Shown: positions 22,023-34,652 of the stretch, piece by piece
Layout: each line of letters opens with the position of its first letter
Numbering within the stretch: the first letter of the stretch is position 1
NCBI GenBank assembly: GCA_947685225.1
Contig: CANTUV010000007.1
Location: 14,032,501 to 14,096,500, forward strand
DNA: 64,000 nt
Direction: 5' to 3'
Source: Garcia nutans
Lineage: Eukaryota; Streptophyta; Magnoliopsida; Malpighiales; Euphorbiaceae
Notes under the pieces: generated by a model
Seen by the model: only the letters and a program-made list of their open reading frames with translations
Told to the model about the DNA's origin: nothing
The model's database searches: none
Translations under genes and position numbers: made by a program

Positions 22023-24060
22023 TTAATATTGGCAATAAGAATTCGAATTTAAATTTATTGTTCATATCATAAATACACTTATTATATAAGAGTTTAGGTA
22101 AAAAAAGTTTTTTTTTTAACAAACACCAAAACAAATCCAAAAATATACCAAATATATATCCTTATTTAATTTTAATAGTTGGGTTGATACAAATACATTT
22201 TTATTTTTGTAATTTAGAAGCATGCTACATGATATTGTTCGTAAAATTAATATTTATCATTATCTCCAATTAAAATTAATACCAAAACTTTCCATCATAT
22301 ATTTAGACATAGACTTAAATTAAGTGTATTTATAATTTGGATAATAAATATTTAAAGAAATCTCTCTCATATGCTGGCCATAAAATAAAAAATTAGTTTA
22401 AGCTTCAAGTAGCAAATGATAAACACATAAAAACATATAAAATAGACGTAGAAGGATATAATAATAATTTGCTCAAAACTTTGATTTAGATATGATTAAC
22501 AAATTATTTTGCAGAAGTTTTTTTTTTAAATATAAAAAACCCTGAAATCTTGTATGATATAAACTTGATTATTTTTCTTTTTTGAAACCATGAGATAAAT
22601 TTTAATTAGTTGATAAGATAATTAGATTTATTAATGATTTTATGCTTATTATTTCTTTTTTATTTTATTATAATTTTTAATAGAGAAAAATATATTTATG
22701 AAATATAAACTACTCAAAAGAAAATCAAGGAGCCAAAAACATATACATCCTATAATCATCCCAAAATATGTAAAAAAAAATCCTAAAACCTCATATTACA
22801 TAACAAAAAGCAACCCAAGATAAAACTATTAAGTTGTCTATCTAAACAAATAATATAACTTCACCCAAAATTTCAGCATCTTACAGTGGGTTTGGTTGTA
22901 CAAAAATTCTAAAAAAATTGACTGCATAATCTTATTTGACCAATAATATTTTATTTATTTATAAATAATTTATGTAAAATAAAATGTTATGTCCACTAAA
23001 TTTTACCAATCAATTAGTAAAATATTTTACTTAGAGATGATAGAAAAAAATATTTTACTATGAAAATAGATTGAGAAATTCATATATCAAAAGACAATCA
23101 TACCGTTAATTGAAGATATGATAAATAAAGAAAGAGATGTTATAATGATAATTTAGGTATTGCTTAAATTTTCTATGTAAAGTTGGATTGCAACTAAATA
23201 AATTAATATTTTTTTTAATTTATTTTTTAGTATTTATTATAATTTTTAAACTCAGTAATATAATGTTATAAAATACAATTCTTATAATATATCTTTATAA
23301 AATATATTTTCAGTGATCAATTTTTTCAATAATTTACTAAATGCACTATTAATAAAAAAATTGATACGCCACATGCCCACAAAAAAAAAAAAAAAAAAAA
23401 ACTAAACCAGCACTAGCATCTTGTATTCCCAACCAAAAATGTTTTTATTAATTCTTGACTGTAATATTTAAGATTTTCATCGTATGACTTTCGCCTATTT
23501 ATTCTGAATTAGTTAAGTTCATAATAAATTTAATTGTACTTTTTTGAACTTTTATAATTAGTAGTAATTTATGGAAAAAATTGTTTATTTTTAAATAATA
23601 GGACTTATAAGATAAATCTTATGGATTTTTTTTCCTAATTAACTCTTCATTTGTGGGTTTCAAATGTACGTAATTCTGAATTTTTTTTTGGTCTCAGTTC
23701 ATGAAGCTAAATAATTTTTTAAAATAAAAATTATAGTTCAAAATCCAAACAGTTCTTTAAGGACAAAAAAAAAAGCTATTTGAATCCAAATTTACTATAA
23801 AAAAAAAAAAAGAAGAAGAAGAAGAAAGTAAAGAGAATTAGAAAATACAGACTATATATGTCAAATATAATATTTAAACTGAAGTTAAAATTAATTCCAT
23901 AATTTGTGAGCAGCACATGCAGATTATTGTAATCGCTCGACAGAGTTGTACAAAGACTATTTTTTTATTGACTATAATTTATTTTTTCATGTATATAGTA
24001 ATGTAATATACTACAATTAATAAATAAAAAAATATATAGAAATTTACAATATTTTTTTTT

Positions 24061-24321
24061 CTGTTTTTGGAGGGTGTTCGCACTAACCCCAAAAGACTGG
24101 ACAGTCTGCCCAATGGCAAGTATATAGGAATATTGACACATGCAACCTATAAAAGCACAAATTTTTTTGCCCCTCAAAACAAGCACAGAAATGAAATCCA
24201 ATGATTATTAAGCATGTACATATAGTATATTTAATATATATTTATATTATATATATAGTATATTTAATATAAAAATGTATATATAAGTATATGTTATGTA
24301 TATGTAGGTATATAAATTAAA
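24061..24321 (-). other. 3' flank of the SHINE-like gene
   Basis: After the stop comes a TA-rich stretch with a duplicated TATAGTATATTTAATAT, then a more complex part (24067-24200) that may be 3' UTR. The 78-codon open frame inside (23965-24201) shows no domain and is not called a gene. Confidence 0.4.
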
Positions 24322-25131
24322 CTAAAGATAAAAGCTAGCATCCCCATCTTGAACCCCAAAGGAAGGGCTAGGACAATTCCTGTTGAGAAGCTCTTCTATC
24401 ATTTGCAAAGCAATTCTTTCTTCTTCATCCATCTCTGTTCTTAACTCTGGTATGGTTAAAGTTTCGGAGGACTTACTACTGGGAACCAATGTACCATCAG
24501 AAACATCGTCTTGGTGATCATTTCTTTTCCCAAGTTGAACAGTCATGACCCAGTTGGAATCTGAACGCTGACCTGCACGCTTTTGCCAAACCCCAATATG
24601 AGAATTCTCAGTGTCGAGCCTCAAACATGTCATTGAAGGAGATGGTGCTTTGCTACACTTTCGAAGCTTAGCATGTAGAATTTCGGGTAAACCTGCATTT
24701 GGATAACTACAACTACTAGTAGCTGCAGCAGCACTCGCACTAGTAGTAGAAGTAGTAATAGTATTAGTTGTTGGTAATGGGTCGGTAGGTTTTGGATCTC
24801 CATTTGAAGTTTGAGATATTGGGAAATTTGTTTTGGCATTACGACCACTCATTAAAATTGCAGCTTGATCATAGGCTCTAGCAGCATCCTCTGCTGTTTC
24901 AAATGTACCTAGCCAAATCCTCCTTTTCCTGTTATATTAATATATACAAAATGCATGACAAACAATGAAAACATTAATTATATCGAATAAAAAGACAATA
25001 ATTCAACTAAATGAAATTGAAAGATAAATAATCTTTTTTTGAAAAGCATACAGTAAAGGATGTCGAATTTCGGAAACCCAAGAACCCCAGTGGCGCTGCC
25101 TAACTCCTCTGAACTTCTTTGATTGCACCAT
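24322..25131 (-). CDS. SHN1/WIN1-like: SHINE/WIN1-clade AP2/ERF transcription factor
   Basis: DNA-binding activator of epidermal cuticle genes (wax and cutin synthesis) in characterised plants. The start ATG at 25131 opens exon 1 (25131-25052, 80 bases). An intron with GT...AG ends (25051-24929, 123 bases) falls inside a leucine codon of HPLL, and exon 2 runs 24928-24322; the spliced product is 228 residues. The single AP2 domain spans about residues 7-64: FRGVRQRHWGSWVSEIRHPL (YRG element), RRIWLGTFETAEDAARAYDQ, then SGRNAKTNFP. The exact start MVQSKKFRGVRQRHWGSWV, the intron in this codon and the C-terminal motifs (SMTCLRLDTENSHIGVWQKR; ERIALQMIEELLNRN) mark the SHINE clade rather than other ERFs. 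A Thr/Ser/Ala-rich linker lies at residues 75-100. The gene looks intact. Usual length is 190-200 residues, so this copy is slightly long. Function is inferred from the family. Confidence 0.95.
24929..25051 (-). other. Intron of the SHINE-like gene
   Basis: 123 bases, AT-rich, donor GTATGC and acceptor ATATAACAG on the minus strand. Removing it joins CT and G into a leucine codon and keeps the AP2 domain in frame. An open frame crossing the exon 1/intron boundary is therefore not a real protein. Confidence 0.93.
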
Positions 25132-25258
25132 GTTGGTGTAGGTGAAAGAAAGAGTGAGACAAAGTACAGAAAAGGTGAAGTAGAGAAGAGTTCAGAGATG
25201 AGAATATAACAAGAGGGATGGAGCAGAGAAAAAGGGGAAGGTTTAAGACAGATGTGGC

Positions 25259-25267
25259 TTAGTACAT
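25259..25267 (-). promoter_or_regulatory. Minimal upstream ORF ATG-TAC-TAA
   Basis: Three-codon reading frame about 130 bases before the main ATG, near the predicted transcription start. It would matter only if the real start lies upstream of 25267. Confidence 0.4.
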
Positions 25268-25302
25268 TATTGTCGGCCAACTAAACGGTTTATTTACTAG
25301 GA

Positions 25303-25312
25303 AATTTATATG
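25303..25312 (-). promoter_or_regulatory. Candidate TATA box of the SHINE-like gene
   Basis: Minus strand CATATAAATT, about 175 bases before the ATG. Transcription would start near 25270-25280 and give a CT-rich leader of about 145 bases. Confidence 0.6.
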
Positions 25313-25670
25313 CTCTTGCATAATAACAATTTCATTTTTTATATCAACTGCATCTCTTTCCCCTAAATAAATAAATAAAGACAGATTAAACATATTTTAC
25401 CAACCAAAATTAATTGTTGTTGGGTCTACTATTGTACATATCATCTACCCTTTGAATTATTGCTCATTCATACATTTATCAAATTCCATTTGAACAGAGA
25501 AATAAAAGGTGAAGACGTATTAAATTTTGATGGGACTTACTAGTAACTTCTTTCTTTCTTTATTCATTTCAATTTTTTTTTTAATTCTGTAAGATGTATG
25601 TAGATATTCTTAGTATTTGAATATTATATGACAAAAACTAGACTATTGTAACTATTAGTTAAGTTCTGAA

Positions 25671-25760
25671 AAGGACCACATTTGAAAGTGATATTTCATT
25701 TTGCTTTATGGAGATAAGGACCACATTTGAAAGTGATATTTCATTTTGCTTTTTGGAGAT
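25671..25760. repeat. 45-bp tandem duplication upstream of the SHINE-like gene
   Basis: AAGGACCACATTTGAAAGTG and the following 25 bases occur at 25671-25715 and again at 25716-25760, one mismatch (TTTATGG / TTTTTGG). It lies 540-630 bases upstream of the ATG. Confidence 0.92.
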
Positions 25761-25769
25761 AAATTAACT

Positions 25770-27630
25770 TTTTTTCTTTTGTACTGATTTCATTAATAAA
25801 ATGAAAATAACCTTATTACTATTGAATTTTTAATGTAGATTTAGGGATGTTAACCTTAAAAAAATAACAGTTAAAATTGAAGATGTCATTTTTTTATTAA
25901 TTACATTCATAATAATCCCTCAAATGACAACTAGACTAAAATAATTTTTAACAATATTTGTAAATTTGTGATATAAATAGAGTCAAGAAATTTTTTAAGC
26001 TTGAAGGATATCTTAATTCTCATACCAAGCAAAAATATTGAAAGTTTATTTAAAGGGCAACTCCATACAAAATAAAGAACAAATATTTAAAAACTCATCA
26101 TTGAATGAAAGAAACTCGGTATGGGTAACATGGTAGACAATAAAATAAAATAAAATAAATTTTTTATTAATCTGTTTAGTATATGAATATCTAGCAAAAC
26201 AGGCTTCAAGCAATTAGTACGCCAAAAATTTTTAAAGTTTAAGAACAAAAGACAAGAATCTTTCCTAAAAAATTTTATTGACTGTCACAAGCTACTTTTG
26301 CAATTTTTAGTACAATATACATGACTTAAAAAATCTCAAAAACCTTAATACATCATATTAAATAAGGAAAATTGTTAAAAATGCTACAAGCTATTTAAAA
26401 ATAAAATAAGTAAAACATATATTAAATTAAATTATTGGACAAGGCATACAAAATGTCATAAATTGCGCTTCAATTCGATATTTCTACAGAAAAAAAGAAG
26501 AAAATAAATTCTGCCAAAAATTGTCATAAGTGGAAATGCATTTTCGGAAGCCAAACGTTAGATTTGATCGAAAAAGTAACAGACATTACTACAAAACAGT
26601 GAGTTTCACTTGGTGGTCTATTTCCCATTGAGTTAGCCCAAGAAACACCTAAATTTAAATTTTAACTTTTGTACAAAATTTATTAAATTGCTATTAGAGC
26701 AGTTTTTTTTTTTTTTTTTTTTGTCAAAATGCTCTGTCCATATATAAATGTTAAGGTTGTCTAGTTTGCGTCTATTCTTCACCAATAGGACATGAATTAA
26801 AATCTCAGTATAAATTTATAAAATAGAGAGATTATAAGAATCAATTATAATTTAATATTATATTGAATTTTTAATATTTAATTGAGTTGTGGATTTGTGT
26901 TCCATTTGCGAAGTTGTTAATTACTGCTCTGTGGAATGGTGGATGGATGAAGATGGTGAGAGTGTGGACAGTGAAGCTGGTTGTTATTGCTTCTAAAACG
27001 CTGCATTTTTGTATGAATTGAGGGGTAAGATTGAAACGGTGTGTTTTGATAATTTACAAAAATATTAACGATCTTATCCTAAAATAAGATTGATTTGATA
27101 TAAAATAATAATTTATGACACCAAATAACAAAAAAAAAGGTGCTTATCTTGACAAAATGTGTATTTCTAGATATTAAAAAATAGATAACCCTTTTATCTT
27201 AATAAATTTTATATTAATTAACTTATATACAAGTTACAATGTCTACTTCGACTAGCTACCACTTGCCTTTTAATAATGTAACTCCAGCAATTTTGCAATT
27301 AACGCGGTGCTTGAATAATTCAAGTAGAGCTTCTTGGTTTTTTTTAATATTTGCAAAATAAGAATAGAGATGGTATAGAAGTCAAATTCTCATTTTTGTA
27401 GATAAATAATAAAAAAATTTATAAATCAAGACCTTAATTATTAACTTTTAATTATTTAAGAGAGTTTTTCCTATCCTTCAAATTTAGGTCCAATATTATC
27501 ATTTTCAAAATTTTGAAAAAAAAAAACACGTCTCTCAAAATTTTAGCTGGACTTAATTAATCAACAGAACTCCTTAATTAACTCAAGTTAATTTGTCTAG
27601 AGATAAAGAGAGTATTTCTCAAAACTTAAA
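25770..27630. other. AT-rich intergenic region upstream of the SHINE-like gene
   Basis: No gene seen. A T-run occurs at 26703-26723. Any distal promoter of the SHINE-like gene would lie here. Confidence 0.6.
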
Positions 27631-27632
27631 AG

Positions 27633-27793
27633 TTGGTCAAAACTGATTATAAGTAGTTTTTAGATTATAAGTTGTTTATTTAAGTGTTTCTGAAAATTTA
27701 AATAGTAGATTATAATCTGATTTTAATCAGTTTTTTAAAAGTTGGATTTTACTACTTTTTTTAAGCACTTAATTTTTAAGCAGTTTTGACCAA
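27633..27793. mobile_element. Small MITE-like element with TTGGTCAAAACTG termini
   Basis: The left end TTGGTCAAAACTG matches the right end CAGTTTTGACCAA perfectly, with weaker complementarity further in (ATTATAAGTAG against ACTTAATTTTTAAG). The interior, about 160 bases, is AT-rich and has no coding. TAAAAG occurs next to both ends but the exact duplication is unclear, so the superfamily is not assigned. Confidence 0.55.
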
Positions 27794-30109
27794 GTAAAAG
27801 ACCATACTATCCCTATCTAATCTTCAATATTTTAAATTTGCCCATCCTATACACTTTAGTTCTCATCAAAATTTTTTTACGTTTTTTTTATTTATATAAT
27901 TTATTGATAACACCAATATCATTATTATTATTAAATAAATTTTATTATTATTATTATTATTGTAAAATAAATTTTAAATTGATATTTAAAAAATTATTTT
28001 TATATAATAAATAAATTCAGGGATAATTTAGTCATTTTAATAATTTTTACAATTAAAAATTAATTATAAGCTGAAACGATTAAAAAATAGCCGAGGATAA
28101 AGTGACCATCGATAAAATGAATTTTTTTCACCATTATCAATGTAACATATCAAATAGAAGATGAAAAGAAGGGATGCACACACACACGCGCACATATATA
28201 TATATATATATATATATATTAGCATTTCTAGCTCTTTATCCTCCCCCATTTTTCAATAATAAAAAATCAATATAAGAAACTAAAAGTTTAATAAATTTTT
28301 TAATTATATTTAAATTTAAAATAAACAAAAAAAATTTATGGTGTATTCATTTAGGTTGTAGATTTTTAATTTTTAATTTTTTATATAAAAAACTATTTTT
28401 AGTTTTTATTTTATATTTTTTAAAATTAATTTTATATTTTTAAAAACTATCTTAATTATTAAAATTTTAATTATTAAGAAATAAAAATTATTAAAAAAAT
28501 AAATGTTAAAAACTGACTTTTACAATAAAAATAATTTTATTTATATAAAATATTTGATATAAAATAAGAGTTTTATTCGTATAAAAAGTTTTTTAGAAAT
28601 TAAAATTATGAAAATCATATTTTATAGATTTTTATTTAAAGTAAAAATAATTTTTTATTTCTTCAAAAAAATTTAAAATTTAATGATATTATCGAAAATA
28701 TTTTAATTTTTTTTAAAAAAGCTAAAATTAAAAATAAAATCATTTCAAACACAACTTTAGGGTACATTATGGAAGGTTTTTGCTTTTAATTTTTAGCTCT
28801 CTTTTTTTAAAAAAAATAAAAATGTGTTCGCTAATATAGATTTTAGATTTTTTTATCAAATAAAAAATGATTTTAGATAAATATAAAATCTACAAAATAT
28901 GATTTCTGACATTTTAATTTCGTAAAGATATATATATATATATATATCCATAGTTTTTTCTCTCTATTATTATTTTTATTTTTGCATATATTTTTTTACT
29001 CTTTTTTATTCTTTTACAAATCCAATTATAAAATAAGAGTTTTTTTATTTTTTATACTTTTATTTAATTTTAATAATTATCTATAATATCTAATTAATAT
29101 TATAATATATTACTAGAATAAATAATATATTTTTTTTAATAGGTAAATAAATTATGATATAATTTTTAAAAATATAAAATGGATTTTGAAAAAATATAAA
29201 ACAAGTTTTTAAAAATATAAAATAAAAACTGAAAATAGTTTTAAATTTAAAAAAATAAAAAACTTACTATGTTTCTAAAAAGTCAATTGATTTTTTAATT
29301 TACAAAGTCAACTTTATATGTATGATACATTTATTAATTTTTCATTCATTGCAATTTACTAACTATCTCACTTATTTAATTAAAGATTTTATTGTACATA
29401 AAAAATTGTATTTTTATATTTAAAAATTAATTAAAATATTTATTATTTATATATAAAAAATCAAAGAGGATTGTTGAAGATGCCTGGTAAGTCAACAAGT
29501 TTTAAAGAATGAAATATCTCAACCTCAAATAACAACATGTAATTAAGAATTTAAATTAAATTTTTCCTCATATTACTTTTCATCTATATGTGGATTATTT
29601 TTCACTTATCAAAATAACTAGTGAAAGGTTTTGGTCATTTAGTTACAATAACTATCTGGCTGATCCTTAACTAATTCAGGTGAATTAATTAAACTTAATA
29701 TTTATAGATTATTTTATTAAGGATATTTTATTTCAATTATGTCAATTCTGGATTAAATAAAAACAATATAATTAATTAACTTAATTTATGGTATATAGGC
29801 GTAAGAGCACTATCAACCATTAGTTAGTAATTTATACAAAAATAATATAACTTTATGATATATAGTTAGTAATTTGTATAAAAATAATATAATTTTACGA
29901 TATATAGGTGTCAAATATATGACTTTTCTTATAGCCTGCAAAAAGTCGTCAATCAATAAGTGAATAATATTTAAATTGAAAAAAAAATCAAAACTCTACA
30001 AAATAATTAATCATGCAAATTTGAAATAAAACTAATTATTTATTGAAGTAAGTGAAAGATACATATAATTTTACATACAACAATAAATGCTATACATAGC
30101 TACATATTT
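27794..30109. other. AT-rich intergenic region
   Basis: No gene. A (CA)n(TA)n microsatellite lies at 28177-28219 and another (TA)n at 28928-28947. The block 28330-28960 is built of self-complementary AATTTTTA/TAAAAATT stretches and may hold decayed MITEs; no ends could be fixed. Confidence 0.6.
28177..28219. repeat. (CA)n(CG)(TA)n microsatellite
   Basis: CACACACACACGCGCACA followed by about twelve TA units. Confidence 0.95.
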
Positions 30110-30112
30110 TTA

Positions 30113-30518
30113 GGGCATGTTTGGTTTAGCTGTTCATAGCAGCCGGTAGTTGATAGCGGTTGTTGATAGCTGATAGCTGGTGGCGGATAGCTGGTAGCTG
30201 ATTCGGGTTAGTGTTTGGTAAAAATACAATAGCTGTTGCAGTTTGAATGTAAAATTACCAATAAGCATATTATTATCTAATAAATATTAATTTTTATTTT
30301 ATTTTAATAGGGTTAATATAGTCTTAATATGAATCAGCTATCAGCTGATATGAAAAAGCTCCGAGTAGGAGCTTATTGAAACAGCAGCTGTTTGGGGTTC
30401 CTAACAGCTATCAGCTGCTGTTTTAAAATTTTACCAAACATTAAATTTTATCAAACAGCTGCTGTTTGGGGGTTCAAACCTCTATCAGCTGCATCAAACA
30501 GCTAAACCAAACACCCCC
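30113..30518. mobile_element. PIF/Harbinger-type (Tourist-like) MITE, TSD TTA
   Basis: The left terminus GGGCATGTTTGGTTTAGCTG and right terminus CAGCTAAACCAAACACCCCC are inverted repeats with two mismatches. TTA flanks both sides (30110-30112 and 30519-30521), the duplication expected for PIF/Harbinger. It is 406 bp with no coding capacity. The interior is rich in GATAGCTG / CAGCTATCAGCTG repeats, so most of the element can fold on itself. It is inserted in sequence rich in TAGTCACAATAAAT, resembling CACTA subterminal repeats. Confidence 0.88.
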
Positions 30519-30521
30519 TTA

Positions 30522-33053
30522 GTCACAATAAATAAAATTATAATTAAATCTTTATATTAATTATGAAAATTTATTTTTTATAACTACATATAATTTAGCT
30601 AAATTAATTAGTCACATAAATTAAATATTCATGATAAATAAATTAATTGTGCTACAATATTTAAATATTATAGCTGAAGGTAATTATCTAGTTATAATAT
30701 TTTAGTCACAATAAATTAATATAGCTAATTAAATATTTAAAATGTATAGCAAAATTAGTTTTGTAATCTTAATATTAGCAACATAAATTAATGACTAACT
30801 ATAATTTATTGTTACAAAATATATTTATATATAATAAGTTAAAACTTTGAAAATACAATTTACTATAAGCTGTAATATGTGTAGCTATAATTAATATTGC
30901 ATATCTTGTAGCTAATTGATATTTTGCACTACAAATAAAGGTGAATGTGTCACAAAATCGTAGTTTTGAATTATGAAAAATGAAAAATTCTAAAAAGTTA
31001 AGCATAAGTAAAGAAAAGAAAAAAAATTATTTTTCAAATTTCATCAACAAAAAACAATTAACTAAATACATTATAATTAATAGAAAAGTTACAAAATGTA
31101 AAAAATGAATAGAAGAAAATAAAAATATTCCAAAAATAATGAATATGATTGTTAGTGTAACACTAATTCATAATCTCAGTATATACAATAATTATTTTAT
31201 ATTATATATATATGTTAAATGTGATTATGTATATTTCTAATTTTAGTAGAGAATTTAATTTTCTTGTAAACGCAATTTGACTTTGTGTAAAACCAAAGCA
31301 CACTTAATTTTCACAATTCTTATATTTATTTATTAAATTATATTATTCTGCCCGATTAATTAAATTGAAATAATTCACAAGAGAAAATTGAAAAAAAAAA
31401 TTAAGTGGCTAAGGCTATAATAGCTAGAAAAGTCCAAGCAATTTGGTGGAGGGTAAAATGAAGTCCATTTTATTATAAATAGATGATCATATATTTTTAT
31501 ATAACCATAAAACGAAAATAAAAACTCATAGAAATATAGAAAAATGAGTCTTCTTCTATCTAATTTCATGAAAGTTCTATCACTATTATTAGCAATCTTT
31601 GTATCTTCTAAACCCATATCTCCATTTTTAAAAGTCTGCGGTTCAAACCATTGAAATAGGCAAGAAAACTTTGATCTCGTTCAAGCCTCAAATAAACTCA
31701 GAATCTTCAAATTCTTTGTCTTCATGGAACAGAAACTTCTCAACTTGTAACTGGACATGATTTTCTTGCAACACAAATGCCCAAAAACAAATACAATATT
31801 ATAACCAAACATTATAATCTTAAAAGGGAATATAAATTTCATTCGAAGTAAAATTAAAAAATTATAAATGAGCGATGTAAATAAAGACACTAAATTTAAC
31901 ATATAAGTGAAAATAACTCATTTGTACTTATAGTATTTTGAGCAATCTACAATTCACTTATAATAATAGGTCTTCATCATCAGTATCAGGATCAAATTCT
32001 ATATCATTTTCATATATAACTTCATCAATTGAATTTATTTCAACACTAAAATTATTTATATCTCTCCCAATTTGTTAAATCATCATCCTCTTCAAGTATA
32101 TTGAAAAACTCTTGACAAATATGAGTCTCGTATTGTTGAAAAGCTTCTTCATCAATATGCAATATATTAGTAGTTGACACATTTTTTAATGACAAATCAT
32201 AAAAATTCTTAGATTACCCTTTTAAAAGAACAAAACAATTAGAATTATTACCATCTTTAACATAAAAAAAAAACCTGTTTTGCTTGGGATACAAGTACAA
32301 AGGGCTCATCAGTAGCTAACTTTTAAAAAATATTCACACTAACAAAAACATGCTTATTTATGTTGATTTCTCTTCCAATTTTTCAACATCTCACTAATCA
32401 CATTTAAACAAAACAATTCTTATCCCTCCTAAATATTGAAGTTCTATTATATCAATAAGGACACCATAATAGTCTATGTTTTCATATTCCAATATTCCTC
32501 TCACTAAACTACCATTATTTTGATTTACCCTTCTTCTTTCAAGTTGTTTTGTATGAAATCTAAAACTATTCATATCCCCTAAAGCATTGAACTTCAAAAA
32601 GAGAACCTTGAGCCAATGATAATAAGTCTTCACTTACAATATTATTTTCTTCTTTTTGCAATAGTTTAACATGTGCAATTGTAATTGAAACCACACATAA
32701 ATGTTACTTTTAAATAATATTAAAATAAGCTAATATGACATTGTAATACTTTAAATAAAATAAAACATACTTTATTATAAAATCACTAGGCAAAATCCAT
32801 ATTATGTATGTCTTGTTCATATTCACTGCAGAAGATAAAAAATATCATATAAGATAATATATATATATATATATGTGTATGTATATGTATATATGAGAAT
32901 GAAAAGAAGGGAGGAAAATTAAGTGTACTACCATAAAAATTATTGAACTTCTTCATAGTTTTTTAAGACATAAAGTTGAGCTTGCTTCCTCTCTTGTTCC
33001 TCTCATTTTTTTAATACTTTTAGTTACTATTTTTGACGTATGTTGATTGTTGT
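30522..33053 (-). mobile_element. Putative CACTA (En/Spm) remnant
   Basis: It contains a decayed DUF4216-type segment of a CACTA transposon protein (see next entry), subterminal-like repeats (TAGTCACAATAAAT, TAGCTATAATTAAT) at 30522-30930, a CACTACAAAT at 30927 and a GTTGTAGTG at 33045-33053 that could be the opposite end. The 3-bp flanks of those two ends do not match, so the boundaries are uncertain. Confidence 0.4.
31930..32690 (-). pseudogene. Decayed CACTA transposon protein segment (DUF4216-like)
   Basis: The minus-strand translation at 32394-32640 gives FRFHTKQLERRRVNQNNGSL and YYGVLIDIIELQYLGG, then RIVLFKCD, wording typical of DUF4216, a domain in proteins of plant En/Spm elements. 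Further downstream FVLVSQAKQVFF and HIDEEAFQQYETHICQEFFN continue the same protein type in other frames. Upstream, SEDLLSLAQGS and FEVQCF lie in another frame. At least three frame breaks or stops exist, so it is a fossil. The domain is of unknown biochemical role. Confidence 0.7.
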
Positions 33054-33530
33054 AGTGAACGTTATTTATAATGATTTATAAAGATATTTAATAATTAAAA
33101 AATGTAAAAAATAATCTATTTTAGGGAATTACAAGAAATTTGGGTTATTAAGTGCATCACATAATATTATATTTTTGAGTTTGTTTACAAGACTTGCTTT
33201 AAATTTAAATTCAAATGAGATATTAAATCCAACATCTAATTTTTGGACCGATATTAATAATATAAGTGTATGTATTGATTTTAATATAAAAATTGTAATA
33301 TGAGTATTTTTACAGTGATTAGTTGAATGAGTATATTGATAATAAATTAAATTTTAAAGAAGTAGCATGTGATTACACTAAATTTTGTTGATAGGCTTTG
33401 AACTTTCACGTTCTTAATCAATTGGATTCATATTGAAGTAGTAGTTATTACTTTAACATATAAATATGGCTAGCCACTACCCAAACTTTTAAAATGTCCA
33501 CCACCATTATGTGTCAATTATCCACCTCTC

Positions 33531-34142
33531 AAGGGGCGGAGGCAGGGGAGCTGGGGGCAATGGACCCCCCTCCCCTCCTTCCATCCTTTATATGTATAAT
33601 ATATATATATAAATCATTATATAATTATATATATAATTATATAATAATTTATATATAATTATATAATTATAATCATTATATAATTATATAATAATATATA
33701 TATATATATATTTATAAATATATAATTATTATAAATATGTATAATTATATATATTATTTACTTTTTTTACACTATATATATATATATTATTTTTAATTAG
33801 TAGATATTTAGAATTTTGTAATTTGGTATTTAGTTTAATATTAAAATTTTATAATTTGATTATAAATTTGGTAAAACTAATATTCTCATTTGAAATAGTA
33901 TTTTTATAAAATTTAATTTAATAAAATTATTTAAATAAATTAATAGATTTAAAAATTAAAATGAAAAAACATATAGAAAATTCAATATAATTTTTAAAAT
34001 TTAATAAATAATATAAAATAATAAAAATATAAATTTTACTATATATAATATTAAATATTCAATTTTATCTTTAATTAGCCTGTAATTTTTTTTACTTAAA
34101 AAATATACTTACCATTCATTCAATTTTTGGTTCCGCCACTGC
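33531..34142. mobile_element. Possible MITE with GGCGGA termini
   Basis: The left end AAGGGGCGGAGGCAGGGG and, in reverse complement, the right end GCAGTGGCGGAACCAAAAAT share GGCGGA-N-CA. The 610-bp interior is TA-rich with no coding. Many plant DNA transposons end in CAGTGGCGGA-type sequence, but I cannot define a target duplication. Confidence 0.4.
33597..33790. repeat. TA-rich low-complexity tract
   Basis: Irregular ATATATAATTATATAAT repeats. Confidence 0.9.
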
Positions 34143-34652
34143 ATCTTTCCCACCATATTAGCTATTTAATAAGTCCCCCCTACCACTAATTTTATTTTCA
34201 TATTTTTAAAATTCATCCTTATTAATAATGAAATGTGAGATGGAGGATTTTTCAAATTTCAAATTTTATATTTTCTAAATTATAGATATATATTTAGATA
34301 ATTAATTAACACACAAACCATAATTATTTTTAATTCAAGTAGTTTTTTATATGAAGATTGAGGATTGTTTATAACGAGAAAATGTGATTTTTTAAATATA
34401 AATTTAGAAATATTAACTTTAAAAACTAACTATTAATATTGAAGAGTTGATTTATATATTAATTTAATATATATTTTTTATTTAATAGATATAGGATTTA
34501 ACACTCTCACTTAGAAAAAAATGTCTTATTCAATGGTAAGAATCTTTACTCTAAAATCAGGTTAAATATTTTATATTTAATAAAAAAATATTTTTTTTGA
34601 ATTATAATCATTTTAAGTATTTTGAATAGACCTTGTAAAATTTTAGAGCAGT

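Larger units (their letters stand above)
19061..24060. other. AT-rich intergenic region
   Basis: No convincing gene. Open frames are short and low in complexity. It contains microsatellites (20108-20166, 21015-21034, 21961-22022), an A-run at 23381-23400, an imperfect palindrome at 20970-21003 and a weak tRNA-like remnant near 21350-21430 (minus strand AAATTCGAATCC as B box). Confidence 0.7.

Noticed and set aside
23965..24201. 78-codon minus-strand frame after the SHINE-like gene
   Set aside because: No domain, likely 3' UTR or flank.
24978..25280. 100-codon minus-strand frame overlapping the SHINE-like gene start
   Set aside because: It starts at TTG, runs through the 5' leader in another frame and into the intron; the AP2 frame with splicing explains the sequence.
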